This document shows positions 25,249 to 33,377 of a DNA stretch of 64,000 bases, piece after piece. Each line of letters opens with the position of its first letter. The stretch's first letter is position 1. Source of the DNA: Bacillota bacterium (GTDB lineage Bacteria; Bacillota; Clostridia; Christensenellales; Aristaeellaceae); the NCBI GenBank assembly GCA_023398575.1, contig JAEWSC010000095.1, positions 76,829-140,828 of the forward strand, in the 5' to 3' direction. A program made the position numbers and the translations under genes. The notes below the pieces were generated by a model. The model was not told where the DNA came from. It did not search any database and was given only the letters and a program-made list of their open reading frames with translations.

Positions 25249-26253
25249 TTACTTCGACATACTCAGCAGGCTGCGCCCTTTGCGCGCTTTGAAAAAGCCG
25301 GAAGTCACTTCGATGGCCGTGCCGATAAGCGACAGAACACAAATCACAATGATGCTAGTATGCCAATGGCCGTTCATGGCAGCAATATCAATCTTCAGCA
25401 CCTGTGCGGCACGCTCAATAAAGGCTGGATTAAAGGTGTCAGCACCTATCAAAAAGAGGATGGAGGCTGCTGTCCATACAATGCTGCTGATGCCGGACAG
25501 CAGCGCCACCGGGTAGTTCCAGCGTGCATAATAGAATTTCACTGCCGCGACTACCCAGGATAAAAGTGTCAGGCCTGTCAGGTAGGGAAGATAACGGCTG
25601 ACGGCAAGGGCATTAAATAGTGTCAGATGAACACCCTCCGGGCCTGATTCGTGCCATGCAATCAGGTACTGGTATTTCGCCATCACCACAAGGAACAAAG
25701 CAGAAAACACCATGCCGATAATGGTTTCAACCCTCGATATTTTTACAGTGCTGCTGGGGGGAATATCCGGCAGGTCTTTTGTGGACCAGGTGTCTTTGAG
25801 CTTGGCGGCGTTGAAATATTCTGCCAATGAAAAGCCCAATGTGACCCAGAAGAAGCCGTTAGTGATACCTTCAAACAAGCCGCCCAGTATATCTGCGAGG
25901 ATGGAACCAAATACCTGGCCAAAGCTGCCATCCTGCGGGGAGCTGATCAGCGTGCTGAACAGCCGCAGAATCGTTAAGATGACGGCGATAAGCGGAATCA
26001 CAATCTTCAGTACCGTCAAATAGTCGTCAAAGAGGGCTGGAGAGATCAGGTAACGTGGCTTTGCCCGGTACTGCTCAGCCAGCTTCGCCGGTGCGCCCAT
26101 GGAGACAAGCGCCCGCTCAATATCTTCCTTGCTCGGGTTTTCTGGCAGCATATCTCCGATATTTGCTTTTAGCTCCCGTTCTACATCCGCCCGGCTGTTT
26201 TCTGGCAGTCTGCGGGTTACATCATAAACATACCGTTCAATCAAGGTGCTCAT
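25249..26253 (-). CDS. HAAS-domain membrane protein partnered with PadR
   Basis: 334 residues. The soluble N-terminal ~65 residues are a helical HAAS/permease-prefix domain (LIERYVYDVTRRLPENSRAD...), followed by about six membrane helices. Such proteins are encoded with PadR-like regulators in Firmicutes and are thought to signal at the membrane; the activity is unknown. ATG 26253 overlaps the padR stop (ATGA), and GGGAGG lies just upstream, so the two are translationally coupled. The longer frame from 26304 lies inside padR and is rejected. Confidence 0.85.
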   Translation of the reverse strand: MSTLIERYVYDVTRRLPENSRADVERELKANIGDMLPENPSKEDIERALVSMGAPAKLAEQYRAKPRYLISPALFDDYLTVLKIVIPLIAVILTILRLFSTLISSPQDGSFGQVFGSILADILGGLFEGITNGFFWVTLGFSLAEYFNAAKLKDTWSTKDLPDIPPSSTVKISRVETIIGMVFSALFLVVMAKYQYLIAWHESGPEGVHLTLFNALAVSRYLPYLTGLTLLSWVVAAVKFYYARWNYPVALLSGISSIVWTAASILFLIGADTFNPAFIERAAQVLKIDIAAMNGHWHTSIIVICVLSLIGTAIEVTSGFFKARKGRSLLSMSK

Positions 26254-26591
26254 ACGTTTTCCTCCCTTAAAAGTCCTTCCATTTCCTCGCAGATGCGCCG
26301 CCATTCTACTTTCAAACGCTCATACATTTGAAGACCCTGCTCGCTCAGCAGGTAGTATTTGCGTGGCCTGCTTTCTGCTGTATCCCAGCGGCTTTCTAAT
26401 AGTCCTTGTGATTCCAACCGGCGCAGCAGGGGATATAATGTGCCAGGCTCAATGCTGGTGTGCTTTTGTTCCAATTGCTGTAATAGAGAATAGCCGTAGC
26501 ATGGTTGTTTTAATTGGCTGAGCACGGCCAATGTCAGCGTGCCCCTGCGCATTTCCAAAAGAATGTTGCTAAGAAGCGTCACTTCATCCAA
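26250..26591 (-). CDS. PadR family transcriptional regulator
   Basis: 113 residues, a winged helix of PadR type: EMRRGTLTLAVLSQL, CYGYSLLQQLEQ and IEPGTLYPLLRRLESQGLL, with the wing at SRPRKYYLLSEQG. It starts at TTG 26591, 7 bases after GAGGTGAT. It likely represses its own operon and is controlled by, or controls, the HAAS membrane partner. A strong promoter (26611-26640) precedes it, containing repeated TGTGTGTCAT sequence that may be part of its operator. Confidence 0.93.
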   Translation of the reverse strand: MDEVTLLSNILLEMRRGTLTLAVLSQLKQPCYGYSLLQQLEQKHTSIEPGTLYPLLRRLESQGLLESRWDTAESRPRKYYLLSEQGLQMYERLKVEWRRICEEMEGLLREENV

Positions 26592-26610
26592 TACCGATCA
26601 CCTCGTTAGA

Positions 26611-26640
26611 ATTATAATGTATGACACACACTATTGTCAA
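26611..26640 (-). promoter_or_regulatory. Promoter of the padR-HAAS operon
   Basis: Minus-strand -35 TTGACA (26640-26635) and -10 TATAAT (26616-26611), spacer 18 bases. Both hexamers match consensus fully. Confidence 0.8.
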
Positions 26641-26676
26641 GATTGGAATATTAATTTGCTCAATGTCAATTATCTA

Positions 26677-26707
26677 TTGACTATGCCCCTGCGTCGTAGT
26701 TTACAAT
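26677..26707 (+). promoter_or_regulatory. MerR-type promoter with 19-base spacer and dyad
   Basis: -35 TTGACT (26677-26682) and -10 TACAAT (26702-26707) are separated by 19 bases, the over-long spacing characteristic of MerR-activated promoters. A dyad with outer arms ACTA and TAGT (26680-26700) lies across the spacer. The downstream gene encodes a MerR protein, so autoregulation is likely. Confidence 0.72.
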
Positions 26708-26737
26708 GAAGCCAGAATCTATAAGGAGGATAGTGCT

Positions 26738-27688
26738 GTGCAAGGAGAACTAATGAAAATCAGGGATGTATCGCTCAAATATGGCTTGACCACCAGGGCA
26801 CTTGCATACTACGAGGAAATGGGACTGATTGAAAGCAGTCATGCACAGGGATATGCTTACCGCTGTTACGATGACAAAGCACTCATGCGCATCGAGCAGA
26901 TTCTGATTTTGCGCCGGCTGGAAATCAGCATCAAGGACATACAACGGATATTGGCGTCGGGCAGCGCATTGGTACTTATCAAGGTACTTCGGGAGAAAAT
27001 CGATAAAATCGATCATGAAACGGTGTTGTTAAAACGTTTGAAGGATATCGTTCTAACCATAATGGACCAGGTGAAGGAATACGATGTAAGAAGCGAGATG
27101 GATCTGAGGCTTTTGTATGCCAAGGCCAATGAGGTCGAACTGTATATTGATGGGTTCCAGGATGCACAAAGGGATCATGCGGTTACAGACCTGGCAGAAA
27201 CGGTGGCACAGTTGGAGAAGATGCCCGACATTCGAATCATCCGTCTTCCGCGCCTCAAAATGGCCAGGTCAGGCCATACAGATCTGGGTGCCTTTGACAC
27301 ATGGTGGAGCAGCGTCAAGGTCCCCCAACAGGTGTTTCCGCGTGATTTTCTCTGGTTTAACCCACACTTTCAAGATTTTGAGTGGCTATTTGCGCTGCCT
27401 AACGAGGATTGCGATACGGTTGGTTATGAAGTGTTTGATTTTCCCGGTGGATTATATGCCGTAGCGACCGCGTTTGATGATGATGATGTAACCAGGGTTA
27501 ACAGATTGGTACATAGGTGGGCGGATGAAAGCAGGGTATACGAAGTATCCACTCTGGAAAACGATGAAGCAGAGAGATATGATATGGGGCACATTGTTGG
27601 TTGTATGTTGTTTGAGGATGGAACAAAGCGCGAGCAAATGGACTTGTTTATCCCAATTGTTGAACGGCGTGGATTGCAAGCCAAATAA
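26738..27688 (+). CDS. MerR family regulator with C-terminal effector-binding-like domain
   Basis: 316 residues. The N-terminal winged helix is MerR type (VSLKYGLTTRALAYYEEMGL). A coiled-coil (about 80-125) and a ~190-residue C-terminal domain resembling GyrI/BltR-like ligand-binding domains (VGYEVFDFPGGLYAVAT) follow. Such regulators usually sense small hydrophobic compounds and activate their target by twisting a 19-base-spacer promoter; exactly such a promoter precedes this gene. GTG 26738 has AAGGAGG 8 bases upstream. ATG 26753 with its own AAGGAGA at closer spacing is an alternative. No efflux gene follows; the target may be itself. Confidence 0.9.
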   Translation: MQGELMKIRDVSLKYGLTTRALAYYEEMGLIESSHAQGYAYRCYDDKALMRIEQILILRRLEISIKDIQRILASGSALVLIKVLREKIDKIDHETVLLKRLKDIVLTIMDQVKEYDVRSEMDLRLLYAKANEVELYIDGFQDAQRDHAVTDLAETVAQLEKMPDIRIIRLPRLKMARSGHTDLGAFDTWWSSVKVPQQVFPRDFLWFNPHFQDFEWLFALPNEDCDTVGYEVFDFPGGLYAVATAFDDDDVTRVNRLVHRWADESRVYEVSTLENDEAERYDMGHIVGCMLFEDGTKREQMDLFIPIVERRGLQAK

Positions 27689-27693
27689 TAGAA

Positions 27694-27725
27694 AAAATCC
27701 GGCGACTTTATTCTCACCGGATTTT
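27694..27725. terminator. Bidirectional terminator after the MerR gene
   Basis: AAAATCCGG (27694-27702) pairs with CCGGATTTT (27717-27725); A- and T-rich arms serve both converging genes. Confidence 0.78.
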
Positions 27726-27798
27726 CCACTTATGTGCAATATTTTGTCGAATTATGAAAGTAACGATCCACCAGAACTTCATAAATACATATAAATCC

Positions 27799-28185
27799 TC
27801 ATATGTACACCACATGCGTCTCAACTCGGGGGAGCCTTGCCTGCAGTATGCCGGCCACATCCCTGCGGTCAGCGTTATCGGGCCGGCCGGAACCAATAAT
27901 GATATGTGCGGCGTTTTGCTCCACGGCATATTGTATCAGCCTCTCCACAGGGTCGGGCGCACGCAGCACAGCCATTTCCGCCCCGGCATCGCAGGCCAGC
28001 CGATACAGGTAATTTAATGCATCGCTCTGTGTGGAATGTCCCAGCAGTGGAGCGCCTACCGGCGCAACATGCACCACCAGCAGTGGTGCGCTTAATTCAG
28101 AAGCAATTTGCACACCCTTTTGAATCAAACGGTCACAGGTTTTTTGGCCGGTTACACAAACCAGCACAGGATCATTTTCGTGCAC
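27799..28185 (-). CDS. Universal stress protein, KdpD-Usp-like
   Basis: 128 residues, start GTG 28185 placed by AAAAGGAG upstream; the longer frame overlaps the previous gene. It has a Usp fold: VLVCVTGQKTCDRLIQKG, LLVVHVAPVG and the nucleotide-loop-like HIIIGSGRPDN. The pattern resembles the Usp domain of sensor kinase KdpD more than classical UspA, but it stands alone with no kinase. Its role is unknown; potassium or osmotic-stress sensing is a guess. It is co-transcribed with the upstream small membrane protein, 37 bases away. Confidence 0.82.
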   Translation of the reverse strand: MHENDPVLVCVTGQKTCDRLIQKGVQIASELSAPLLVVHVAPVGAPLLGHSTQSDALNYLYRLACDAGAEMAVLRAPDPVERLIQYAVEQNAAHIIIGSGRPDNADRRDVAGILQARLPRVETHVVYI

Positions 28186-28222
28186 GGAGAAAGACTCCTT
28201 TTCAGCGAATGGGCAGCACTCA

Positions 28223-28705
28223 TTAGGCGGGGCCGTCAGCCTTGCGGATTTCGGCCACCGCTTTGTCGTGGGAGACAACGGTGACCCTGTCGCCTGGCGT
28301 AATGGGAGGGGTTCCTTTGTGCGCGTCGAAATAAAAGAGCCTGTCATCAGCCTCATCATTCTTTTCGCCGACATTGATGGTCATGGGGTAATATTCCACG
28401 CCTTCACGAATGCAGGATTGGCTTGCGATTTCTTTGACCAACCCAGTAGTTTCCCGCTTGCGGCCATCCAGCACGTTTTTAAGATGACGGCCATAATGGA
28501 CGATGGGACTCAGAAACATGCCATAGCAGAATAGAACCATTGCGCCGCCTAAAATAGTCAGCAGAATGGTCAGCCATTGCATCCGCACGTTCGGCAGTAG
28601 TGAAACAGTGATACCTGCCAGAAAGAATACCATGGGAACCGATAAAGCCAGAAGGCGGCGTTTGAGTTGGTGTTGATTTTCATCCCGGTCTTTTTGTTGA
28701 TACAA
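28223..28705 (-). CDS. Hypothetical two-helix membrane protein
   Basis: 160 residues from TTG 28705 with GGAGGAG 7 bases upstream. Two membrane helices (about 18-37 and 43-66) are followed by a ~90-residue soluble domain of beta character (VKEIASQ, DRVTVVSHDKAVAEI) that may be OB-like. The family is not recognised. It precedes the Usp gene on the same mRNA, so the two may act together. Confidence 0.75.
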   Translation of the reverse strand: MYQQKDRDENQHQLKRRLLALSVPMVFFLAGITVSLLPNVRMQWLTILLTILGGAMVLFCYGMFLSPIVHYGRHLKNVLDGRKRETTGLVKEIASQSCIREGVEYYPMTINVGEKNDEADDRLFYFDAHKGTPPITPGDRVTVVSHDKAVAEIRKADGPA

Positions 28706-28873
28706 TGTTGTCTCCTCCGTATGCTATGCTTAAGAAGGGCGTGGCATGCGCCTATGCTTTATTTATACGCCAAAACCAAGCTGTTGTAAAGGGATTACGC
28801 GCAGTTTGTCGTTCGCTTTGCATCAGTTATACCGGCAGGCGTTTCAGTACAGCAATTCATGAAGGATGAAAAA

Positions 28874-28902
28874 ATCCTCCGCCTTGCCATAAAGCGGAGG
28901 AT
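28874..28902 (-). terminator. Terminator of the decarboxylase operon
   Basis: Read on the minus strand, ATCCTCCGC pairs with GCGGAGGAT around an 11-base loop and is followed by a T-run. Confidence 0.82.
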
Positions 28903-28945
28903 AGATTCATGTTGAATAGGGAATCAATTCTTCTTAGCTAAAGAC

Positions 28946-29155
28946 TTACTCCTCATCCGCTGGTTCCTTGTCTTTTACTTTTTGCATGAGCTTGATTACG
29001 CTATAAAAGATACAAAGGACAAGGAATACGCCGCCTAGACCATAGACGGTGGTGGTCAGACCGTCGTTCATCAGCTTGCCCATATCAAGTGCGGGTTGGG
29101 TACCGGCTGTTGAGGCAGTTTCCGCAAGCGCGGAGGCGAACAGTCCGTGGAACAT
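28946..29155 (-). CDS. Sodium-pumping decarboxylase gamma subunit-like protein
   Basis: 69 residues. A short extracytoplasmic start, one membrane helix (about 33-56, GLTTTVYGLGGVFLVLCIFY) and a charged tail (KLMQKVKDKEPADEE) give the typical plan of OadG-type subunits, which anchor and assemble the sodium-translocating decarboxylase complex. It lies 34 bases after the beta subunit gene in the same operon. Sequence conservation in this family is low, so the call leans on size, topology and context. Confidence 0.8.
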   Translation of the reverse strand: MFHGLFASALAETASTAGTQPALDMGKLMNDGLTTTVYGLGGVFLVLCIFYSVIKLMQKVKDKEPADEE

Positions 29156-29189
29156 ATCGTCAAACCTTCTTTCTACGCAGCTTTGAGTG

Positions 29190-30389
29190 CTATTTCAAGA
29201 GCATGGTCACCAGCGTGATCACCATACCACCAGCCACTACAGAACCCAACTGGCCGGACACGTTGGCGCTGATGGCCTGCATTAAAACAAAATTGTAGGG
29301 ATCGTCATCCTTGGCCATCTTTTGAATAACGCGGGCGCTCATGGGGAAGGCAGAGATACCAGCCGCTCCGATCATGGGATTAATCTTGTTCTTGCGGAAC
29401 AGGTTCAAGAACTTGGCGAACAATACGCCGCCAGCGGTATCAAACACAAAGGCAAAAAGACCCAAAGCCATAATAAGCAAGGTATTCAGTTGCAGGAATT
29501 TGTCGGCCACCATGGTGGAGCCAATGGTCAATCCCAGCAGAATGGTGACGATATTGGCCAGCTCGTTCTGTGCGGCCTTATTCAGTCTTTCCAGCACGCC
29601 GCAGACGCGAAGCAGGTTACCAAACATTAGAGCACCAATTAAGGGAGCGCTCATGGGCACGATGATGCCGGCGACAAGCGTGACGACGATAGGGAACACA
29701 ACCAGTGCCAGCTTGGATGCCTTTTCTTCTTTGTAATCCATGCGGATGGTGCGCTCGGCTTTGGTGGTCAGTGCCTTGATCACAGGGGGCTGAATGATTG
29801 GCACCAGAGACATGTAGCTGTAGGCAGCAACAGAGATAGGCGCAATATAGTCGCCTAGCTGAAAGTGGTTTGCCACATACAGTGTCGTGGGACCATCCGC
29901 CGCACCAATAATACCGATCGCGGAAGCCAGCCGCAAGACCAGACTATGATCAGCGCCCGGTACTACAAAAGGAATCAAGAACAAAGAAAGCAGGAAGGTG
30001 GCGAAGATACCGAACTGAGCAGCCGCGCCGAAAAAGATCATGGATGGTTCTTTCAAAAGCGGTGTAAAGTCGCACATGGCGCCAACAGCAATAAATATTA
30101 GAAGGGGGAACAGCTCATTTTTGATGCCTGAGTTGAACAATACGGTTAAAAAGCCATCCGGGCCTAAAACGGCTGGATATGCTGTGCCAAGTGCTGCATC
30201 CAGAACTGGCGGCAGGTTGGCCAGAATCGCGCCAAAGCCGATTGGCAGCAGAAGAGCGGGTTCATACTCCTTTTTGATGGCTAGATAGATTAAGATGCCA
30301 GATACAATGAACATGACAAGCGTTTTCCAGCCATCTGCCGTGAAAAGATAGATGACGCCGGAAAACAATTCCCGCAACAGATCACCCAT
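29190..30389 (-). CDS. oadB: Sodium ion-translocating decarboxylase subunit beta
   Basis: 399 residues, about ten membrane helices. It is very similar in plan to OadB/GcdB/MmdB: LLPIGFGAILANLPP, IGAADGPTTLYVANH (cation site region) and GAAGISAFPMSARVIQKMAK. This subunit decarboxylates carboxybiotin and couples it to sodium export. The partner alpha (carboxyltransferase) and biotin carrier genes are absent from this window, so the substrate (oxaloacetate, methylmalonyl-CoA or glutaconyl-CoA) cannot be stated. A perfect-consensus promoter drives the operon. birA elsewhere in the window would biotinylate the missing carrier. Confidence 0.93.
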   Translation of the reverse strand: MGDLLRELFSGVIYLFTADGWKTLVMFIVSGILIYLAIKKEYEPALLLPIGFGAILANLPPVLDAALGTAYPAVLGPDGFLTVLFNSGIKNELFPLLIFIAVGAMCDFTPLLKEPSMIFFGAAAQFGIFATFLLSLFLIPFVVPGADHSLVLRLASAIGIIGAADGPTTLYVANHFQLGDYIAPISVAAYSYMSLVPIIQPPVIKALTTKAERTIRMDYKEEKASKLALVVFPIVVTLVAGIIVPMSAPLIGALMFGNLLRVCGVLERLNKAAQNELANIVTILLGLTIGSTMVADKFLQLNTLLIMALGLFAFVFDTAGGVLFAKFLNLFRKNKINPMIGAAGISAFPMSARVIQKMAKDDDPYNFVLMQAISANVSGQLGSVVAGGMVITLVTMLLK

Positions 30390-30411
30390 AAAGCGGTCCT
30401 CCCTTTGATGT

Positions 30412-30419
30412 TGACGTCA
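30412..30419. promoter_or_regulatory. TGACGTCA palindrome in the decarboxylase leader
   Basis: A perfect 8-base palindrome just downstream of the predicted transcription start and upstream of the ribosome site GGGAGG. It could be an operator half-site pair; there is no direct evidence. Confidence 0.35.
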
Positions 30420-30433
30420 CAAAAAACTGCGTC

Positions 30434-30462
30434 ATTATAGCATATGTAACAAGAACTGTCAA
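30434..30462 (-). promoter_or_regulatory. Consensus promoter of the decarboxylase operon
   Basis: Minus-strand TTGACA (30462-30457), 17-base spacer, TATAAT (30439-30434): every base matches the vegetative sigma factor consensus, predicting strong expression. Confidence 0.85.
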
Positions 30463-30514
30463 ACCAAACCCATGCGGCATGCAGCTATCCAAGGCGATGC
30501 AACCAAACCAAAGT

Positions 30515-30543
30515 TTGCATTCGCAATCTTAGTGTGATATAAT
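30515..30543 (+). promoter_or_regulatory. Promoter of the CorC/CNNM gene
   Basis: -35 TTGCAT (30515-30520) and -10 TATAAT (30538-30543), spacer 17. It lies about 190 bases before the start codon, leaving a long leader. Confidence 0.75.
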
Positions 30544-30549
30544 AAAACA

Positions 30550-30720
30550 TCATTCTATCATCGAGGTGTACATTTTGGACGAACCTCCCAGTCCTATAGG
30601 ACCTGGTCCAATCAATAAACAGGCGAGTGCATGCGCATTAGAGCAAAACGCGGCAACGGTTTTGCTTGTGCGCTTTTTTCGTGCACAAAAAGAACAGTTT
30701 GATCTTTTGACAAGAGAAAG
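30550..30720 (+). ncRNA. Structured leader with intrinsic terminator upstream of the CorC/CNNM gene (candidate attenuator)
   Basis: From the predicted start near 30550 the leader can form a GAGGT/ACCTC helix and a CCAG-TCCTATAGGA-CTGG hairpin (30588-30606). A terminator follows: GCGCA (30633-30637) with TGCGC (30669-30673), and AGCAAAAC (30642-30649) with GTTTTGCT (30659-30666), directly followed by TTTTTT (30674-30679). The coding gene begins about 52 bases later. The class is not recognised among known riboswitches. Control of a divalent-cation transporter by premature termination is inferred. Confidence 0.55.
30633..30679 (+). terminator. Intrinsic terminator inside the CorC/CNNM leader
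   Basis: Two stacked stems (5 and 8 pairs) with a small internal loop, then six T. It sits between promoter and gene, where it would stop most transcripts unless an alternative fold forms. Confidence 0.7.
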
Positions 30721-30731
30721 GAATTGAACCC

Positions 30732-32000
30732 ATGGATTACAACGCTTTCCTGCTGGTGGCGGCCATTGTGCTGTGCACTTTGCTGTCTGCGTTTTTTTCT
30801 GCAGCGCAGACGGCGCTGGAAGAAATGAACCGCGTACGCTTGAAGGGATTAGCCTTTGGCGGGAATATGGCAGCCGAAAAGGCATTTACCTTGGTTGAAA
30901 AACAGGAGAAGCTGTACCCCATCCTCCTATTGGGAGGGCGGTTGTTATTTTTACTTGCGGTATCTTTCGCGGCGCTTTTTTTCACGCGAAGGCTTGCTGG
31001 CGGAGGGTTTTTGCTGGCGATGCTTCTACTCACGCTTGCTGTTAGTCTGTTCAATGAGGCTATACCCAAGGCGCTTGCCAAGGGAAGCCCAGAAGCATTT
31101 CTTATGCGGACATCGGGCATATTGCGCTTTTTGCTTACCGCATTAGCGCCGCTTGCTTTTATCCACCATATGTGGCAGCAGATGGCCGGCAAAATCGGCA
31201 AACCTGCAGATGAACCCCTGCTGATTGAAGACGAACTGATTACCATGGTGGATGAAGCGCAGAGTGAAGGTGACATGGATGAACATGAGGGCGAGCTGAT
31301 TCGCTCAGCTATTGAGTTTATTGACTTTGATGCGAGGGACATTCTGACACCCAGGGTGGATGTGGTGGGTTTGTCCTCTGATTGCTCCGTGGAGGAGGTT
31401 ACGCGTACCTTCCTGGAGCATGGGTATTCTCGCCTGCCAGTATATCGTGAAACGATGGATAATATTGTTGGTATTTTGCATGAAAAGGATTTTTACGCAG
31501 GCACCCATGAAGGGAAAACAGGCGTGGAGGACATGATGAAACCGCCCCTGTTCGCACCGGCTACGTTAAAAATCACAAAGTTGCTGCACCTTTTGCAAGG
31601 CAGCAAGAATCATATGGCGGTGATTCTTGATGAGTTTGGCGGTACGGAAGGCATTGTAACACTGGAGGATGTACTGGAAGAACTGGTCGGGGAAATTTAT
31701 GACGAGCATGATGATGTGACGGAGGCTGTGCAAACGCAGGAGGATGGCAGCCTGCTCATTGACGGTGGCGCTGACTTAAAGGAAATTCTGGAGCTTTTGC
31801 ATTTGGATAAGGAGTACGAAGCCGATACAGTAGGCGGCTGGGTTGCTGAGGAAATGGGCCAGATCCCCAAAGTGGGGGAAGGTTTTGAGCTTTCCGGCAT
31901 CAAGGTCCAGGCCACCAGGGTATGGAAGCGCCGTGTGACGCAGGTGCGCATTGTTTTGCCCAACGATTCCAAAGACGCATCCTCTCCAATGCAGGGGTAG
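30732..32000 (+). CDS. CNNM/CorC-HlyC family transporter with CBS domains
   Basis: 422 residues. The N-terminal DUF21/CNNM membrane domain (about 1-150) contains LLSAFFSAAQTALEEMNRVR and FNEAIPKALA. A CBS pair (about 200-320, DILTPRVDVVGL and VILDEFGGTEGIVTLEDVLE) and a C-terminal CorC_HlyC domain follow. The family exports magnesium or related divalent cations; the CBS pair senses ATP/Mg. AAAGGA precedes the ATG. Expression is probably gated by the leader terminator upstream. Confidence 0.93.
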   Translation: MDYNAFLLVAAIVLCTLLSAFFSAAQTALEEMNRVRLKGLAFGGNMAAEKAFTLVEKQEKLYPILLLGGRLLFLLAVSFAALFFTRRLAGGGFLLAMLLLTLAVSLFNEAIPKALAKGSPEAFLMRTSGILRFLLTALAPLAFIHHMWQQMAGKIGKPADEPLLIEDELITMVDEAQSEGDMDEHEGELIRSAIEFIDFDARDILTPRVDVVGLSSDCSVEEVTRTFLEHGYSRLPVYRETMDNIVGILHEKDFYAGTHEGKTGVEDMMKPPLFAPATLKITKLLHLLQGSKNHMAVILDEFGGTEGIVTLEDVLEELVGEIYDEHDDVTEAVQTQEDGSLLIDGGADLKEILELLHLDKEYEADTVGGWVAEEMGQIPKVGEGFELSGIKVQATRVWKRRVTQVRIVLPNDSKDASSPMQG

Positions 32001-32032
32001 TGGGGTATATCCCAGCCGATATATGCATGTCC

Positions 32033-32061
32033 TTGTAGCTTCATATACAAAATGGTATAAT
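32033..32061 (+). promoter_or_regulatory. Promoter of the DUF4352-like gene
   Basis: -35 TTGTAG (32033-32038) and -10 TATAAT (32056-32061), spacer 17 bases, 36 bases before the ATG. Confidence 0.65.
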
Positions 32062-32097
32062 AAGGCGGCAATAACGCTTCGGAGAGGAGCTGATACA

Positions 32098-33363
32098 ATG
32101 TCGAAAAAATATTGCAGCAGTATGATTTGCCTTCTTGCTGCGGTGTCTGTGTTCTTTTTTTCATTTTCTGCCGCCCGTGCTGAGGCGGTAACATCGGGGA
32201 GTGTTCAATTTACTGTTACTGACTATAATTTTTTACCCGGTTTACAGTCGGTTGTGCCAACGGATGGGCATCAATTTCTGACTGTGAATGTGCTCATGAA
32301 AACAGCGGCTGATGCGTCAGAAATCACTGACCTGGAACAGTATTTTCTTGCTGTGGATGAAAACGGTCGTGTATTTACACCAGTATTATTCAATGGCAGC
32401 TCCAGCTTGACAGCGACGCTTGCACCGGGAGAAAAAAATCTGCGGCTGTTGTTTGAGATACCCGATGCGGCCGCTGCTTACTGGCTGGCAGTGCTTGATA
32501 GGCCGGGTGGCATTACCGCAGGTACTTTGAATCTTGGAAAAAGCTCCGGCGCTGTAACGGTGACAGCCGATTTGCCGCTTGCAGTGCTTGCGGCAGATGG
32601 GTACGAATTATCCATCTATGAGGTAAAACAAAGCGCAACGGCGTTCTTGGATAAAGCGCCGGACGGTATGAAGTATATTTGGGTCGACGCGGCGATTACG
32701 GGTAACGGTTCAAAAAAGACCGCGGCACAGATTGCATCAGCATTTGCTATTTCTGAGGGTTCCGGCTTGAGTGACGGGGTCGTGCCTGCCAGAGCGACCA
32801 ATCTGCTGGCGATTGCCAATGTGCAGCTTATCGAACCGCTGTCCACCATGCGGGGGTATCTATGCTTTCTTGTTCCTGAGGGGCAGAAGGAACTATCGGG
32901 TCTGACAGATGGCAAGGCAGCCCTGGCAGAGGTTTTGCCAATTATTGAAAAGTTGAACGATGGTGAGTTTGCCCAGCTCGATGCAGATGGAGCTTACCAC
33001 CAGGGCGACTGGAAGATTACCGTTCATGGTATGCGCCTTGCGGATAAAGGAACGTTGAATCCGCCATCCGGCAGCAATTACGTCATTGTGAATCTGACAG
33101 TCAGCAATCAATCTACTCAGAATCTGACGGTCTCCAGCGAACTGGCATTTGCTATGACAGATGAAAATGCCAACGAATTGACACAGGCTTGGTTTGCAGA
33201 TGTTAACGATACGCTGGATGCCGTGCTTTTGCCCAGCGAGTCCAAATCAGGCGACATTGCTTTTCTATTGCCTGATGGTGCAAAGGCAAAAGTATTGCGG
33301 GTTCACTTAAGCATGCTAGGTGCACCGCTGATGATAAACGCATCGGCGTATCTATCTGAATAA
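32098..33363 (+). CDS. Secreted protein with DUF4352-like immunoglobulin-fold repeats
   Basis: 421 residues from ATG 32098 after GAGAGGAG. A signal peptide (about 1-28, ending ARA/EA) is followed by three beta-rich segments. Each shows the pattern of a DUF4352/Telomeric-repeat-like Ig fold: a first strand, a hydrophobic 'GxxYVIVNLTVSNQS' type strand (clearest at about 320-340) and LLPSESKSGDIAFLLP near the end. Such domains are common in exported Firmicute proteins of unknown function, possibly wall-associated. There is no lipobox Cys after the cleavage site. The next gene, a 42-residue membrane peptide, follows by 14 bases. Confidence 0.78.
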   Translation: MSKKYCSSMICLLAAVSVFFFSFSAARAEAVTSGSVQFTVTDYNFLPGLQSVVPTDGHQFLTVNVLMKTAADASEITDLEQYFLAVDENGRVFTPVLFNGSSSLTATLAPGEKNLRLLFEIPDAAAAYWLAVLDRPGGITAGTLNLGKSSGAVTVTADLPLAVLAADGYELSIYEVKQSATAFLDKAPDGMKYIWVDAAITGNGSKKTAAQIASAFAISEGSGLSDGVVPARATNLLAIANVQLIEPLSTMRGYLCFLVPEGQKELSGLTDGKAALAEVLPIIEKLNDGEFAQLDADGAYHQGDWKITVHGMRLADKGTLNPPSGSNYVIVNLTVSNQSTQNLTVSSELAFAMTDENANELTQAWFADVNDTLDAVLLPSESKSGDIAFLLPDGAKAKVLRVHLSMLGAPLMINASAYLSE

Positions 33364-33377
33364 AGGAGAATCTTTTT

